DNA of 64,000 bases, taken from Propionibacteriaceae bacterium. Lineage in GTDB: Bacteria > Actinomycetota > Actinomycetes > Propionibacteriales > Propionibacteriaceae. Of the stretch, positions 36,609 through 45,247 are shown one piece after another. The translations under genes and the position numbers were made by a program. Where the stretch lies: positions 59,166 through 123,165 of the forward strand of contig JAISHO010000037.1 in assembly GCA_031262485.1 (NCBI GenBank), in the 5' to 3' direction. How positions within the stretch are numbered: the first letter of the stretch is position 1; the number at the start of each line of letters is the position of its first letter. The notes under the pieces are model-generated. The model saw only the letters and a program-made list of their open reading frames with translations, ran no database searches and was not told the DNA's origin.

Positions 36609-36644
36609 AATCTAATTTATTGGTTAATCATTCAACTTTAGATT
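36609..36644 (-). promoter_or_regulatory. AT-rich promoter/operator region before the binding-protein operon
   Basis: In GC-rich surroundings, 36600-36645 is AT-rich and carries a 7-bp inverted repeat, AATCTAA (36609-36615) and TTAGATT (36638-36644), 22 bases apart. On the reverse strand the first arm contains TAGATT, a -10-like hexamer (36609-36614), with GTTGAA at 16 or AGTTGA at 17 bases upstream. Repeat arms that bracket a promoter suggest a repressor or activator site. The remaining bases up to dus (36646-36731) show nothing else. Confidence 0.4.
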
Positions 36645-36731
36645 CATGACATTGCGACCTCTGTGTTTCTCGACCTCGCCGCGCCCCGTCCCCCGTCGTG
36701 CTGGAGATCCAAAGCCAGGCCGGGCCCTCCC

Positions 36732-38081
36732 TCAACCGCCGGAGGGGGCGTCAGGATCGTCTTCGAGATCACCGTCGAGGACGCGGGAGTCGAGCCAGCC
36801 ATGGGGCAGGGTCACCTTCGACCGGGGAGAGCCTTGACGCCCCCGAGGATGGGCTAGCTCACGGACAGGGAAGGGCTCGGCGGGGTCCAATTCGCCGGTC
36901 AGACGGTCGAGTTCGGCCAGGCTCGAGACCATCCCGAGCCGATGGCGCAGATCGCCGCCGAGGTGGAAACCTTTGAAATACCAGGCCATGTGTTTGCGCA
37001 GATCGGCCATAGCGTGGCGCTCGTCGCCGAAATGCTCGACGAGGAGGGCGGCGTGGCGGCGGGCGACGGCGACGACCTGGCCGAGGTCGGGCAGCGTGGC
37101 CGGCCCGGCTCGTCCTGTGACGAGGGCACAGGCGAGATCGGTGAAGAGCCAGGGGCGCCCGAGGCAGCCGCGACCGATCTCGACGCCGGCACAACCGGTC
37201 GTCTCCAGCATCCGGATCGCGTCGCCAGCCTCCCAGATGTCGCCATTGCCGAAGACGGGAATGGGCAAGTCGGCGGCCAAGGCGGCGATCCGGCTCCAGC
37301 CGGCCCGGCCACCGTAGGCCTGGAGGACGGTGCGGGCATGGAGGGTGACGGCGGCGCAACCGGCCTCGGCGGCGATCCGTCCGGCGTCGCGGAAGGTCTC
37401 GTGGGCGTCGTCGATCCCGAGGCGGAGTTTGACGGTGACGGGCACTGCGCACGGTTCGGCGGCCGCGACGGCGGCGGCGACGATGGCGGCGTACCGGTCG
37501 AGTTTCCAGGGCAGCGCTCCCCCGCCACCCTTGCGCGTCACCTTGGGCACGGGGCAGCCGAAGTTGAGGTCGACGTGGGCGACGCCGAGCTCGCCGGTCG
37601 CGATCCGCACCGCCGTCGCGATGGTGGCGGGGTCGACGCCGTGGAGCTGGACGCTGGGCAGCGGGTCGCCGGGATCGGGACGCATCATGGCGAAGGTCTT
37701 GTCGATCCGCGAAGCCACGCCCCTGGCCGTCACCATCTCGCAGACGAAGATCCCGGCCGGGCGGATCACCGGCTCAGGCGTTGCCGCCTGTTCCGTCGTC
37801 ACATGTTCCGTCGCCGCCCCCTGCGCCGTCGATCGCTCCGCCGACGCCGCGTCGGCGCCCTCCTCGGCCGCCTCGCGGCACACCTGTCGGAAGGCCGAAT
37901 TCGTCACCCCGGCCATGGGGGCGAGGATGACGGGGACGGGCAGCGTCACCGAACCGACCGAGACAGGCGCGACCGGGCCGACTAAGGACACGACCCCTCG
38001 CTCCACACCCTCCGGGCGCGGCTCATCCCCGGGAGCGCCCCCCGAGCGGGAGGCACGATCCCCAGTGGGAGCGTCCGTCAC
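36732..38081 (-). CDS. dus: tRNA-dihydrouridine synthase (DusB-like) with an internal insertion
   Basis: FMN enzyme that reduces uridines in tRNA. The 449 residues contain [56 protein letters not shown] with the catalytic Cys, and [10 protein letters not shown]. Between the first motif and EMVTAR, where most Dus proteins have a few residues, there is an Ala/Thr/Glu-rich insertion of about 35 residues (near residues 72-107). The GTG start at 38081 overlaps the glyS stop as GTGA, but the ribosome site is weak; a GTG about 25 codons later is an alternative. It follows glyS in one unit. Confidence 0.9.
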   Translation of the reverse strand: MTDAPTGDRASRSGGAPGDEPRPEGVERGVVSLVGPVAPVSVGSVTLPVPVILAPMAGVTNSAFRQVCREAAEEGADAASAERSTAQGAATEHVTTEQAATPEPVIRPAGIFVCEMVTARGVASRIDKTFAMMRPDPGDPLPSVQLHGVDPATIATAVRIATGELGVAHVDLNFGCPVPKVTRKGGGGALPWKLDRYAAIVAAAVAAAEPCAVPVTVKLRLGIDDAHETFRDAGRIAAEAGCAAVTLHARTVLQAYGGRAGWSRIAALAADLPIPVFGNGDIWEAGDAIRMLETTGCAGVEIGRGCLGRPWLFTDLACALVTGRAGPATLPDLGQVVAVARRHAALLVEHFGDERHAMADLRKHMAWYFKGFHLGGDLRHRLGMVSSLAELDRLTGELDPAEPFPVRELAHPRGRQGSPRSKVTLPHGWLDSRVLDGDLEDDPDAPSGG

Positions 38082-39454
38082 ACCCCGGCCAACCGCGTCG
38101 CCAAGTACCCGGCCACCTGGTCGAGGGCGACACGCTCCTGCTGCATCGAGTCGCGGTCACGGATCGTGACGGCCTGATCCTCGAGCGTGTCGAAATCGAC
38201 GGTGACGCAATAGGGCGTGCCGATCTCGTCTTGCCGGCGATAGCGCCGCCCGATCGCCTGCGTCTCATCGACGTCGACATTCCAGAATTTACGCAATTCG
38301 CCCGCCAGATCGCGGGCCTTGGGCGAAAGATCCTCATGACGACTCAAGGGCAGGACGGCTACCTTGACGGGCGCCAGGCGCGGGTCGAGCCGCAGCACGG
38401 TGCGCCGATCGACGCCGCCCTTGGTGTTGGGGGCCTCGTCCTCGGCGTAGGCCTCGACGAGGAAGGCCATGAGCGAGCGGGTCAGGCCCGCCGCCGGTTC
38501 GATGACATAGGGCAGGAATTTCTCATTCGTCACCGGGTCGCGGTAGGAGAGATCGTGGCCGGAGTGCTTCGAGTGGGTGCCGAGATCGAAATCGGTCCGG
38601 TTGGCGATGCCCTCCAACTCGCCCCAATCTCCGCCGGCGAAGCCGAATTTGTACTCGATGTCGACGGTGCGCTTCGAGTAGTGCGAGAGCTTCTCCTGGG
38701 GGTGCTCGTAGTGGCGCAGGTTCTCCGGGGCGATCCCGAGGTCGGTGTACCACTTCGTGCGCTCGTCGATCCAATATTGGTGCCATTCCTCGTCGGTGCC
38801 AGGGACGACGAAGAATTCCATCTCCATCTGCTCGAACTCCCGCGTCCGGAAAATGAAATTGCCCGGCGTGATCTCATTGCGAAAGGACTTGCCGGTCTGC
38901 GCGATTCCAAAAGGAGGCTTCATGCGCGAGGTCTGGACGACGTTGGCGAAGTTGACGAAGATGCCCTGGGCCGTCTCGGGGCGCAGGTAGTGCAGGCCGG
39001 ACTCGTCCTCGACCGGGCCGAGGTAGGTCTTGAGCATCATGTTGAAGTCGCGCGGCTCCGTCCACTGCCCCTTGACGCCACAGTTGGGGCAGGCGATCTC
39101 GCTCAGCCCCTCAGGCGCCCGGCCCTTCTTGAACTCGAACTCCTCCTCAAGGGTGTCGGCCCGGAAACGCTTATGGCAGTTGAGGCATTCGGTGAGCGGA
39201 TCGTTGAAGACGCCGACATGCCCGGAGGCGACCCAAACCTGCGTCGGCAAGATGACCGAGGAGTCGAGGCCGACGACATCGGAGCGCGACGTCACCATGG
39301 CGCGCCACCACTGGCGCTTGATGTTCTCTTTCAATTCGACGCCGAGAGGGCCGTAATCCCACGCCGCCCGGGTTCCGCCGTAGATCTCCCCGCATGGGAA
39401 GACGAACCCGCGCCGCTTGGCGAGGCTGATGACATTGTCGAGGGCCGTGGCCAT
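38078..39454 (-). CDS. glyS: Glycyl-tRNA synthetase (class II, homodimer type)
   Basis: Charges tRNA-Gly. The 458-residue protein is the single-chain alpha2 form found in actinobacteria, not the alpha/beta type. It starts [28 protein letters not shown] and has a four-Cys zinc ribbon (CLNCHKRF and CPNCG, about residues 88-130), class II motifs [21 protein letters not shown] and [13 protein letters not shown], and a C-terminal anticodon domain. The ATG at 39454 follows AAGGA at normal spacing. It is divergent from the zinc operon, with 149 bases between the start codons. Confidence 0.96.
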   Translation of the reverse strand: MATALDNVISLAKRRGFVFPCGEIYGGTRAAWDYGPLGVELKENIKRQWWRAMVTSRSDVVGLDSSVILPTQVWVASGHVGVFNDPLTECLNCHKRFRADTLEEEFEFKKGRAPEGLSEIACPNCGVKGQWTEPRDFNMMLKTYLGPVEDESGLHYLRPETAQGIFVNFANVVQTSRMKPPFGIAQTGKSFRNEITPGNFIFRTREFEQMEMEFFVVPGTDEEWHQYWIDERTKWYTDLGIAPENLRHYEHPQEKLSHYSKRTVDIEYKFGFAGGDWGELEGIANRTDFDLGTHSKHSGHDLSYRDPVTNEKFLPYVIEPAAGLTRSLMAFLVEAYAEDEAPNTKGGVDRRTVLRLDPRLAPVKVAVLPLSRHEDLSPKARDLAGELRKFWNVDVDETQAIGRRYRRQDEIGTPYCVTVDFDTLEDQAVTIRDRDSMQQERVALDQVAGYLATRLAGV

Positions 39455-39589
39455 GGTGAATCCTTCTCATTCGACGACGCGCCTGGCCGGCGCGTACTCC
39501 ATAGGTGAGCTTACTAGGCGATTCATCCGTGTGTGCGTCTCCCGGCGACGACAACAGATGGACGAGGTGGACACTCCCTTGAATCTAAT

Positions 39590-39604
39590 TGATAATGATT
39601 CTCA
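39590..39604 (+). promoter_or_regulatory. Zur-type operator overlapping the znuA promoter and start
   Basis: TGATAATGATTCTCA is a near-perfect 7-1-7 palindrome and fits the TGA-N-AAT-N-ATT-N-TCA pattern of Fur/Zur boxes. Its last base is the first base of the znuA ATG. It covers GATAAT (39591-39596), a -10-like hexamer seven bases before the ATG, so bound repressor would sit on the polymerase site. The zur gene at the end of the same operon makes autoregulation likely. Confidence 0.75.
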
Positions 39605-40566
39605 TGAAGATTAAGCCGTGCCTCGCCGCCATCGTCCCCCTGTTCCTCGCCGTCGCGGGTTGCTCAGCTGGCGCCGCCAGCGACCCCTCACCGGGAACCT
39701 CCACCCCGGGGACGCTGCGGGTCGTGGCCGGGCTCTATCCGCTCGAATATCTCGCCGACGCCGTCGGCGGCGATCGCGTCACGGTCGAGAATCTCACGGT
39801 CCCAGGAACCGAGCCGCACGATCTCGAACTGACGGCCCGCCAGGTCGCGGCTGTCGCCGAGGCCGACCTCGTCGTCTTCGAACGGACCCTCCAACCGGCC
39901 GTCGACGACGCCGTCGACACCGCCCCGGCCCGGCGTGCCCTCGACGTCACGACGATCGTCCCCCTCGTCGACCGCGACACCTCCGTGGCGGCCGAGGAGA
40001 CGCCTGGCGCCGAGGAGTCGGAGGCGGACGATCACGACCACGGCGACACCGACCCGCACCTCTGGCTCGACCCGACGAACATGATCGACCTCGCCCACGG
40101 GTTGGCCGACGAACTGGCCTCGATCGATCCGGACGGGGCGACGGTGTACACCGCCAACGCCGAGACGCTCGCCCAGCGCTTGAACGACCTCGACGCCGCT
40201 TTCTCCACCGGGCTCGCCACCTGCCAGCGCCGCACCTTCATCACCTCCCACGCCGCCTTCGGGTACTTGGCCGACCGCTACGATCTGGCCCAGATCTCGA
40301 TCTCCGGCCTCGCCCCCGACGCTATGCCGAGCCCGGCCCGGATCGCCGAGATCACCACGCTGGCCCACGACGAGGGATTGACGACGGTGTTCTTCGAGAC
40401 CCTCACCTCCCCCGAGGTGGCCGAGACGATCGCCCGCGACGCCGGGCTGGCGACCGACGTCCTCGACCCCGTCGAGGGCATCACCGATCAATCTCACGGC
40501 AGCGATTACGCTGAGATCATGGAGTCCAACCTCACCGCCCTGCGCTCTGCGAACGGCTGCTCGTGA
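39604..40566 (+). CDS. znuA: Zinc ABC transporter solute-binding lipoprotein
   Basis: Captures zinc outside the cell (cluster A-I binding protein). The 320 residues start with a lipoprotein signal (IVPLFLAVAGCSAG, lipobox VAGC with Cys near residue 20). Metal ligands can be traced to His in GTEPHDLELTARQ, a His/Asp loop DDHDHGDTDPHLWLDP and ITSHAAFGYLADRY. The short His-rich loop favours zinc over manganese. I use the ATG at 39604 because of the -10-like element and operator right before it; TTG at 39589 and ATG at 39595 are in-frame alternatives. Confidence 0.92.
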   Translation: MKIKPCLAAIVPLFLAVAGCSAGAASDPSPGTSTPGTLRVVAGLYPLEYLADAVGGDRVTVENLTVPGTEPHDLELTARQVAAVAEADLVVFERTLQPAVDDAVDTAPARRALDVTTIVPLVDRDTSVAAEETPGAEESEADDHDHGDTDPHLWLDPTNMIDLAHGLADELASIDPDGATVYTANAETLAQRLNDLDAAFSTGLATCQRRTFITSHAAFGYLADRYDLAQISISGLAPDAMPSPARIAEITTLAHDEGLTTVFFETLTSPEVAETIARDAGLATDVLDPVEGITDQSHGSDYAEIMESNLTALRSANGCS

Positions 40567-41339
40567 CCCCGCTCGTCGCCGTCCGCAAACTCGAGGTCTC
40601 CCTCGGCGGCGCGCCGGTGCTGCGTGACATCTCCGCCGCAGTCGAGCCACATCAGATCGTCGCCGTCCTCGGCGGCAACGGCTCGGGCAAGACGACGCTC
40701 ATCCGCGCCATCCTCGGGTTGATTCGCCATCAAGGCGGCGAGATCGACCTCTTCGGCGTGCCCCAAGCCACGTTCCGCGGCTGGTCCACGATCGGGTACG
40801 TGCCCCAACGGGCCAGCGTCTCGATGCACGCGACGACGGTGCGCGAGATCGTCTCCTCCGGTGTGCTCACCCCCCATCGTTTCGGACCGCTCCGGCGATC
40901 GGAGCGCCTTCAGGTCGACGCCGCCCTCGACGTCGTCGGGTTGACGGCCGAGGCCGGCGAGTCATTCGTCCATCTCTCGGGCGGTCAGCAGCAACGGGTT
41001 CTCATCGCCCGTGGGCTCGTCAAAGGGCCCTCCCTCCTTGTCATGGACGAGCCTTTCGCCGGGGTCGACGTGGCGCACCAACGGGAGATCGCCGCCGTCT
41101 TGGACTCCCAACGCGAACACATGGCGATCCTCATCGTCCTTCATGAGACGGAGGCGATGGCCTCGATCATCGACCGGGCGCTCGTCATCGAACACGGCCG
41201 CCTCGCCCACGACGGACCGTTGAGCGGTCACGCCGTCGCCCACCGCCACGAGCACGAGCCCCCGAGCCGCCCGCCGAGGATCGTGACCGAGGTCGCCTCC
41301 GGCATCATCAACCGCCACGACCGGGAGGGTGAGCGCTGA
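40563..41339 (+). CDS. znuC: Zinc ABC transporter ATPase
   Basis: Energises zinc import, 258 residues. Walker A GGNGSGKTT (about residue 38), Q-loop GYVPQRA, signature HLSGGQQQRVLIARGL, Walker B SLLVMDEPFAGVD and LHETEAM are visible. The switch residue region reads IVLHETE, with His present. It starts with GTG at 40563 overlapping the znuA stop as GTGA, and ends in TGATG shared with znuB. The C-terminus holds a His-rich stretch (GHAVAHRHEHEPP) that could bind metal. Confidence 0.93.
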   Translation: MTPLVAVRKLEVSLGGAPVLRDISAAVEPHQIVAVLGGNGSGKTTLIRAILGLIRHQGGEIDLFGVPQATFRGWSTIGYVPQRASVSMHATTVREIVSSGVLTPHRFGPLRRSERLQVDAALDVVGLTAEAGESFVHLSGGQQQRVLIARGLVKGPSLLVMDEPFAGVDVAHQREIAAVLDSQREHMAILIVLHETEAMASIIDRALVIEHGRLAHDGPLSGHAVAHRHEHEPPSRPPRIVTEVASGIINRHDREGER

Positions 41340-42220
41340 TGGAGATCTTCACCATGCCCTTCATGATCCGCGCCATCGTCGCCGCCGGGTTGGCCGGGGT
41401 CTCCGCCCCCACGATCGGCACCTACATCGTTCAACGCCGGCTCTCTTTGCTCGGCGACGGTCTCGGCCATGTCGCCATCGCCGGCGTCGGATTGGCGCTC
41501 ATGACCGGCGCCGCTCCCCTGCCGGTCGCCGTCGTCGTCTGCGTGCTCGGGGCGTTGCTCATCGAGTGGTTGCGCCAGCGCGGCCGCGCCACCGGGGACA
41601 TCGGGTTAGCCGTGTTGTTCTATGGTGGCTTGGCGGCAGGGGTGCTCATGGCTTCGGTCGCCGGGCAGGGAGCCGGGGGGTTGTCGGCCTACCTTTTCGG
41701 CTCGCTCGTGACGATGTCGCCGACCGATCTCGTCATCGTCGTCTGTTTGTCGGTCGTCGTCCTTCTCCTCGCCGTCGGCCTCTCGCCTCAATTGTTCGCC
41801 GTCTGCGCCGACGAGGAGTTCGCCCGGGTGCTCGGATTGCCGGTTCGGCTGTACAACTACCTCATCGTCGTCTTGGCGGCGGCGACGGTGACGACGGCGA
41901 TGCGCACCGTCGGCCTCCTCCTCGTCTCAGCCCTCATGGTCATCCCCGTCGCGACGGCCCAGAACATCTTCCGGGGCTTTTGGCATGGCATGGCCGGTTC
42001 CATGGTGATCGGGCTCATCGCCGCCTTGACCGGAGTCGTCGGCTCCTACTACGCCGACCTCGCGCCCGGGGCCCTCATCGTCGTCGTCTCGATCGTCTTC
42101 TTCGCCCTCAGTTGGCCTCTGTCGAGTATCCTTCACCGCAACCACCGTCGTTCCTCTCCCCGGGGGCGGCGAACGGACGACCCGGCGACCAGCCCCCTGG
42201 CGGCGGGCAAGGAGGCATGA
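41339..42220 (+). CDS. znuB: Zinc ABC transporter permease
   Basis: Cluster A-I (ABC-3 family) membrane permease, 293 residues with about eight helices. Landmarks include YIVQRRLSLLGDGLGHVAIAGVGL near the start, LLVSALMVIPVATAQ and YLIVVLAAATVTTAM. The last 25 residues are basic and cytoplasmic. Its ATG shares a base with the znuC stop. Confidence 0.93.
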   Translation: MEIFTMPFMIRAIVAAGLAGVSAPTIGTYIVQRRLSLLGDGLGHVAIAGVGLALMTGAAPLPVAVVVCVLGALLIEWLRQRGRATGDIGLAVLFYGGLAAGVLMASVAGQGAGGLSAYLFGSLVTMSPTDLVIVVCLSVVVLLLAVGLSPQLFAVCADEEFARVLGLPVRLYNYLIVVLAAATVTTAMRTVGLLLVSALMVIPVATAQNIFRGFWHGMAGSMVIGLIAALTGVVGSYYADLAPGALIVVVSIVFFALSWPLSSILHRNHRRSSPRGRRTDDPATSPLAAGKEA

Positions 42221-42621
42221 TGACGGAGCCATCCGCTCCCCAACGTCAAACCTGGCAGCGCGCGGCCGTCTTGGACGCTCTCGATCGTCATCGAGATTTC
42301 CTCACCGCCCAGCAGTTGCACCAGCAACTCGACGAGGCCGGGCAGAAGATCTCTCTGGCGACGGTCTACCGCACCCTTCAGCAGATGGCGGCGCTGGGAG
42401 AGATCGACGTCATCAGCGACGACGGCAAGCAGATGGCATTTCGGCGTTGTTCGAGCGAGCACCATCACCATCTCGTCTGCACTGAGTGCGCCCGCACCGT
42501 CGAGGTCTCCGGCCCGGCCGTGGAACGGTGGGCGGTGAGCACCGCCGACGAGCACGGCTTCACCCATAGCGGTCACCGGATCGAGATCTACGGGCTATGC
42601 GCCACGTGCCAGCAGCGATGA
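42217..42621 (+). CDS. zur: Zinc uptake regulator, Fur family
   Basis: Represses zinc uptake genes when zinc is plentiful. The 134-residue protein has the Fur winged helix (AVLDALDRHRDFLTAQQLHQQL and SLATVYRTLQQMAALG), the metal-rich SSEHHHHLVC segment, and two CxxC pairs (CTEC, CATC) for the structural zinc. It begins ATGATG at 42217/42220; the second ATG gives better spacing from GGAGG and an ATGA overlap with znuB. Its place as last gene of znuACB and the operator at 39590 support the Zur assignment over Fur or PerR. Confidence 0.9.
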   Translation: MMTEPSAPQRQTWQRAAVLDALDRHRDFLTAQQLHQQLDEAGQKISLATVYRTLQQMAALGEIDVISDDGKQMAFRRCSSEHHHHLVCTECARTVEVSGPAVERWAVSTADEHGFTHSGHRIEIYGLCATCQQR

Positions 42622-42726
42622 CAGGAATCCTCACCTTTGGGAAACCTCGAGGCTGAAGAGTCGTCAATCCCCAGCGGGTTCAAGCGACAAGAAGAGTGAA
42701 GTGGTCTTCTCGGCGAGGGATCGATC

Positions 42727-44076
42727 TCACAGATGAAGACGGTCCTCGACGATCGCGGCCAGCCGTTCGGCGATCTCGTCCGCCTTCTCCTCCGTCTTGG
42801 CCTCGACCATGACGCGGACGAGCGGCTCGGTGCCAGAGGGGCGCAAGAGCACCCTCCCTTGTCCGGCCAACTCCGCCTCAGCGGCGGCGACTGCGGCGAC
42901 GACGTCGCCGTCCAAGTTGGTGCGAGTCTTGTCGACGTCGGGCACGTTGATGAGCACCTGGGGCAGCCGCGTCATGACGGAGGCCAACTCGGCCAGCGGG
43001 CGCCCGGTGCGGGCGATGCGGGCGGCGACGTGCAGGCCCGTCAATACACCGTCTCCTGTGGTGGAGAACTCGTTCATGACGACGTGACCCGACTGCTCGC
43101 CCCCGAGGGAGAACCCGTTGGCGTTCATCGATTCGACGACGTAGCGATCTCCCACCTTCGTCTGATCGACGTGGATGCCGTGCTCGCGCATGGCGATGAT
43201 GAGCCCGAGGTTGCTCATGACGGTGGCGACGAGGGTGTCGTGGTGGAGGCGGTGCTCCTCCTTCATCGTGAGGGCGAGGATCGCCATGATCTGATCGCCG
43301 TCAACGACCGTGCCCTCATGATCGACGGCCAAGCAGCGGTCGGCGTCGCCGTCGAGGGCGATGCCGAGATCGGCGCCCCGGGCCACGACCTCGGCCTGGA
43401 GCGATTCGATGTGGGTCGAACCGGCGTGATAGTTGATGTTGTAGCCGTCGGGATCGGCGTGAATCGCCGTGACGTTGGCGCCGAGCGCGGTGAAAGCGGC
43501 CGGGCCGGTGCGGTAGGCGGCGCCGTTGGCGCAGTCGATGACGACGTCGAGCCCCGCCAGAACGTTCTCCTGCCCGAGCGAGGAGGTGATGTGGTCGATA
43601 TACGTCTCGATCGCTCCGGCGTCGTCGACGACCCGGCCGACGCCGGGGCCAGTCGGGCGAGTCCACTCGGCCCCGATCTGGGCCTCGATGTGGTCCTCGA
43701 CGTCGTCCGGCAGTTTGACGCCGCCACGGGCGAAGATCTTGATGCCGTTGTCGGGCATGGGGTTATGGGAGGCCGAGAGCATGACGCCGAAGTCGGTCTC
43801 GAGATGCGCGACGAGGAAAGCGAGAGCTGGGGTCGGCACGATGCCGGCCCGGATGACGTCGACCCCGGCGCTGGCCAAACCGGCCACGACAGCGGCCTCG
43901 AGGAATTCCCCCGAGGCGCGGGTGTCGCGACCGACGATCGCCACGCCACGACGAGCCGTCTCACCGTGGTCGCCGATGACATGGGCGGCGGCCACCGACA
44001 GGCTGAGAGCGAGCTCCGCCGTCAGGTCGGCGTTGGCCAGACCACGAACACCATCTGTTCCGAACAGGCGAGCCAC
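42727..44076 (-). CDS. glmM: Phosphoglucosamine mutase
   Basis: Converts glucosamine-6-P to glucosamine-1-P for peptidoglycan. It has 449 residues, the family length. Motifs: FGTDGVRG at the start, phosphoserine loop [15 protein letters not shown], metal loop [14 protein letters not shown] [10 protein letters not shown], sugar loop GGEQSGH, and phosphate site [16 protein letters not shown] start at GTG 44076 (VARLFGTDG), with GGGGA upstream; the frame beyond it is antisense to rpsI. It closes the rplM-rpsI-glmM cluster, a common actinobacterial order. Confidence 0.95.
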   Translation of the reverse strand: MARLFGTDGVRGLANADLTAELALSLSVAAAHVIGDHGETARRGVAIVGRDTRASGEFLEAAVVAGLASAGVDVIRAGIVPTPALAFLVAHLETDFGVMLSASHNPMPDNGIKIFARGGVKLPDDVEDHIEAQIGAEWTRPTGPGVGRVVDDAGAIETYIDHITSSLGQENVLAGLDVVIDCANGAAYRTGPAAFTALGANVTAIHADPDGYNINYHAGSTHIESLQAEVVARGADLGIALDGDADRCLAVDHEGTVVDGDQIMAILALTMKEEHRLHHDTLVATVMSNLGLIIAMREHGIHVDQTKVGDRYVVESMNANGFSLGGEQSGHVVMNEFSTTGDGVLTGLHVAARIARTGRPLAELASVMTRLPQVLINVPDVDKTRTNLDGDVVAAVAAAEAELAGQGRVLLRPSGTEPLVRVMVEAKTEEKADEIAERLAAIVEDRLHL

Positions 44077-44089
44077 GCCGATCCCCGGA

Positions 44090-44623
44090 TCAGCGCTTCG
44101 AGTACTGCGGAGCCTTGCGGGCCTTCTTGAGACCAGCCTTCTTGCGCTCCTTGATGCGGGAATCACGCGTCAGCATGCCGGCCTTCTTGAGGGCGGGACG
44201 CGAGGCCTCTTGATCAGCGGCGTTGAGGGCCCGGGCGATGCCGAGACGAAGCGCGCCGGCCTGGCCGGAGACCCCGCCTCCCTCGATGAGGGCGACGACA
44301 TCGTAGGAACCGGTGACCGCAGCCGTCTCGAAGGGTTCGGAGACTTCCTGCTGGTGCAGCTTGTTGGGGAAATAATCCTCCAACGCACGACCATTGATCG
44401 ACCATGAACCATTGCCAGGAACGAGGCGGACCCGCGCGATGGCTTCCTTGCGCCGACCCGTTCCCTGGGTGTTCTGGACGATGGCCGGACGACCGCCGGG
44501 CTGGGCGGGAGCGGCCGACCCACCCTCGGAGCGGTAGGCGATCTGACGGTTCTCCTCGTCGGTGAACTCGACGATCTCCTCTTCCTCGGTGGTGGCGTTC
44601 TCGATCTCAGGCGATTCGGTCAC
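44090..44623 (-). CDS. rpsI: 30S ribosomal protein S9 with acidic N-terminal extension
   Basis: Small-subunit protein whose C-terminal tail reaches the P-site tRNA. The conserved domain covers about residues 55-177 ([17 protein letters not shown] ... [20 protein letters not shown], with the invariant SKR end). Before it lies a 50-residue extension, strongly acidic at first ([14 protein letters not shown]). I start at GTG 44623, which has GAGG about ten bases upstream; a TTG at 44632 is only one base from the GAGG. It is 20 bases after rplM. Confidence 0.93.
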   Translation of the reverse strand: MTESPEIENATTEEEEIVEFTDEENRQIAYRSEGGSAAPAQPGGRPAIVQNTQGTGRRKEAIARVRLVPGNGSWSINGRALEDYFPNKLHQQEVSEPFETAAVTGSYDVVALIEGGGVSGQAGALRLGIARALNAADQEASRPALKKAGMLTRDSRIKERKKAGLKKARKAPQYSKR

Positions 44624-44643
44624 GATGCTCAAACCTCACAACT

Positions 44644-45099
44644 TCACTGGGCGACTTGGACGATTTCGAAGGGCTGCGGCTTCTGCGCCACATGCGGGTG
44701 CTCCGGGCCCGAATAGACCTTGAGCTTGCCCAATTGGCGACGGCTCAGCTTGTTCTTGGGGAGCATGCCCCAGACCGCCCGCTCGACCGCCTTGCGCGGA
44801 TCGGTCGCCAGGAGACGACCGTAAGATTCTGTCTTGAGACCGCCCGGATACCCCGAGTGCCGCACGGCCTGCTTGTCCGTCTTCTTGTTGCCGGTCAGCG
44901 CGATTTTGTCAGCGTTGACGATGACGACGAAATCACCCGTGTCGACGTGAGGGGCGAACACCGGCTTGTGCTTGCCGCGCAACAGCGTCGCGACCTGAAC
45001 CGCCAGGCGTCCCAGAACGACGTTCTCGGCGTCGATGACGTGCCAATTCCTTGTCACTTCGCCAGGCTTGGGGCTATACGTGGACACGCTACGAACCAT
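44644..45099 (-). CDS. rplM: 50S ribosomal protein L13
   Basis: Early-assembly 50S protein, 151 residues. It contains [48 protein letters not shown] and [19 protein letters not shown], all family landmarks. The ATG at 45099 has GGAAG directly upstream (very tight); a GTG four codons later (VSTYSPKPG) is an alternative and would match the usual actinobacterial length. A good promoter lies about 75 bases upstream. Confidence 0.95.
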   Translation of the reverse strand: MVRSVSTYSPKPGEVTRNWHVIDAENVVLGRLAVQVATLLRGKHKPVFAPHVDTGDFVVIVNADKIALTGNKKTDKQAVRHSGYPGGLKTESYGRLLATDPRKAVERAVWGMLPKNKLSRRQLGKLKVYSGPEHPHVAQKPQPFEIVQVAQ

Positions 45100-45127
45100 C
45101 TTCCATTTATCTTGACCGACCAAGAAT

Positions 45128-45174
45128 GCCCCAGAGCATGAACAAGTCGCTGCACTATGGGGCGCAACAGCGAC
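45128..45174 (-). ncRNA. Possible structured leader of the rplM-rpsI mRNA
   Basis: On the reverse strand GTCGCTG (45174-45168) pairs with CAGCGAC (45152-45146), and GCCCCA inside its loop (45163-45158) pairs with TGGGGC downstream (45133-45128). The two stems are interleaved like an H-type pseudoknot. If transcription starts 5-7 bases after the -10, the 5' arm would be shortened to about four pairs, which weakens the case. Confidence 0.3.
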
Positions 45175-45176
45175 CA

Positions 45177-45205
45177 ACTTTACCCACCACATCCGGCACG
45201 GTCAA
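45177..45205 (-). promoter_or_regulatory. Promoter of rplM-rpsI
   Basis: On the reverse strand TTGACC (45200-45205) and TAAAGT (45177-45182) are separated by exactly 17 bases, a strong housekeeping-sigma pattern. It lies between the L,D-transpeptidase stop and rplM. Confidence 0.75.
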
Positions 45206-45247
45206 ACGCCGCGTGAGACGAGTCGCTGATTTTTCGCGTCAGGCGCA

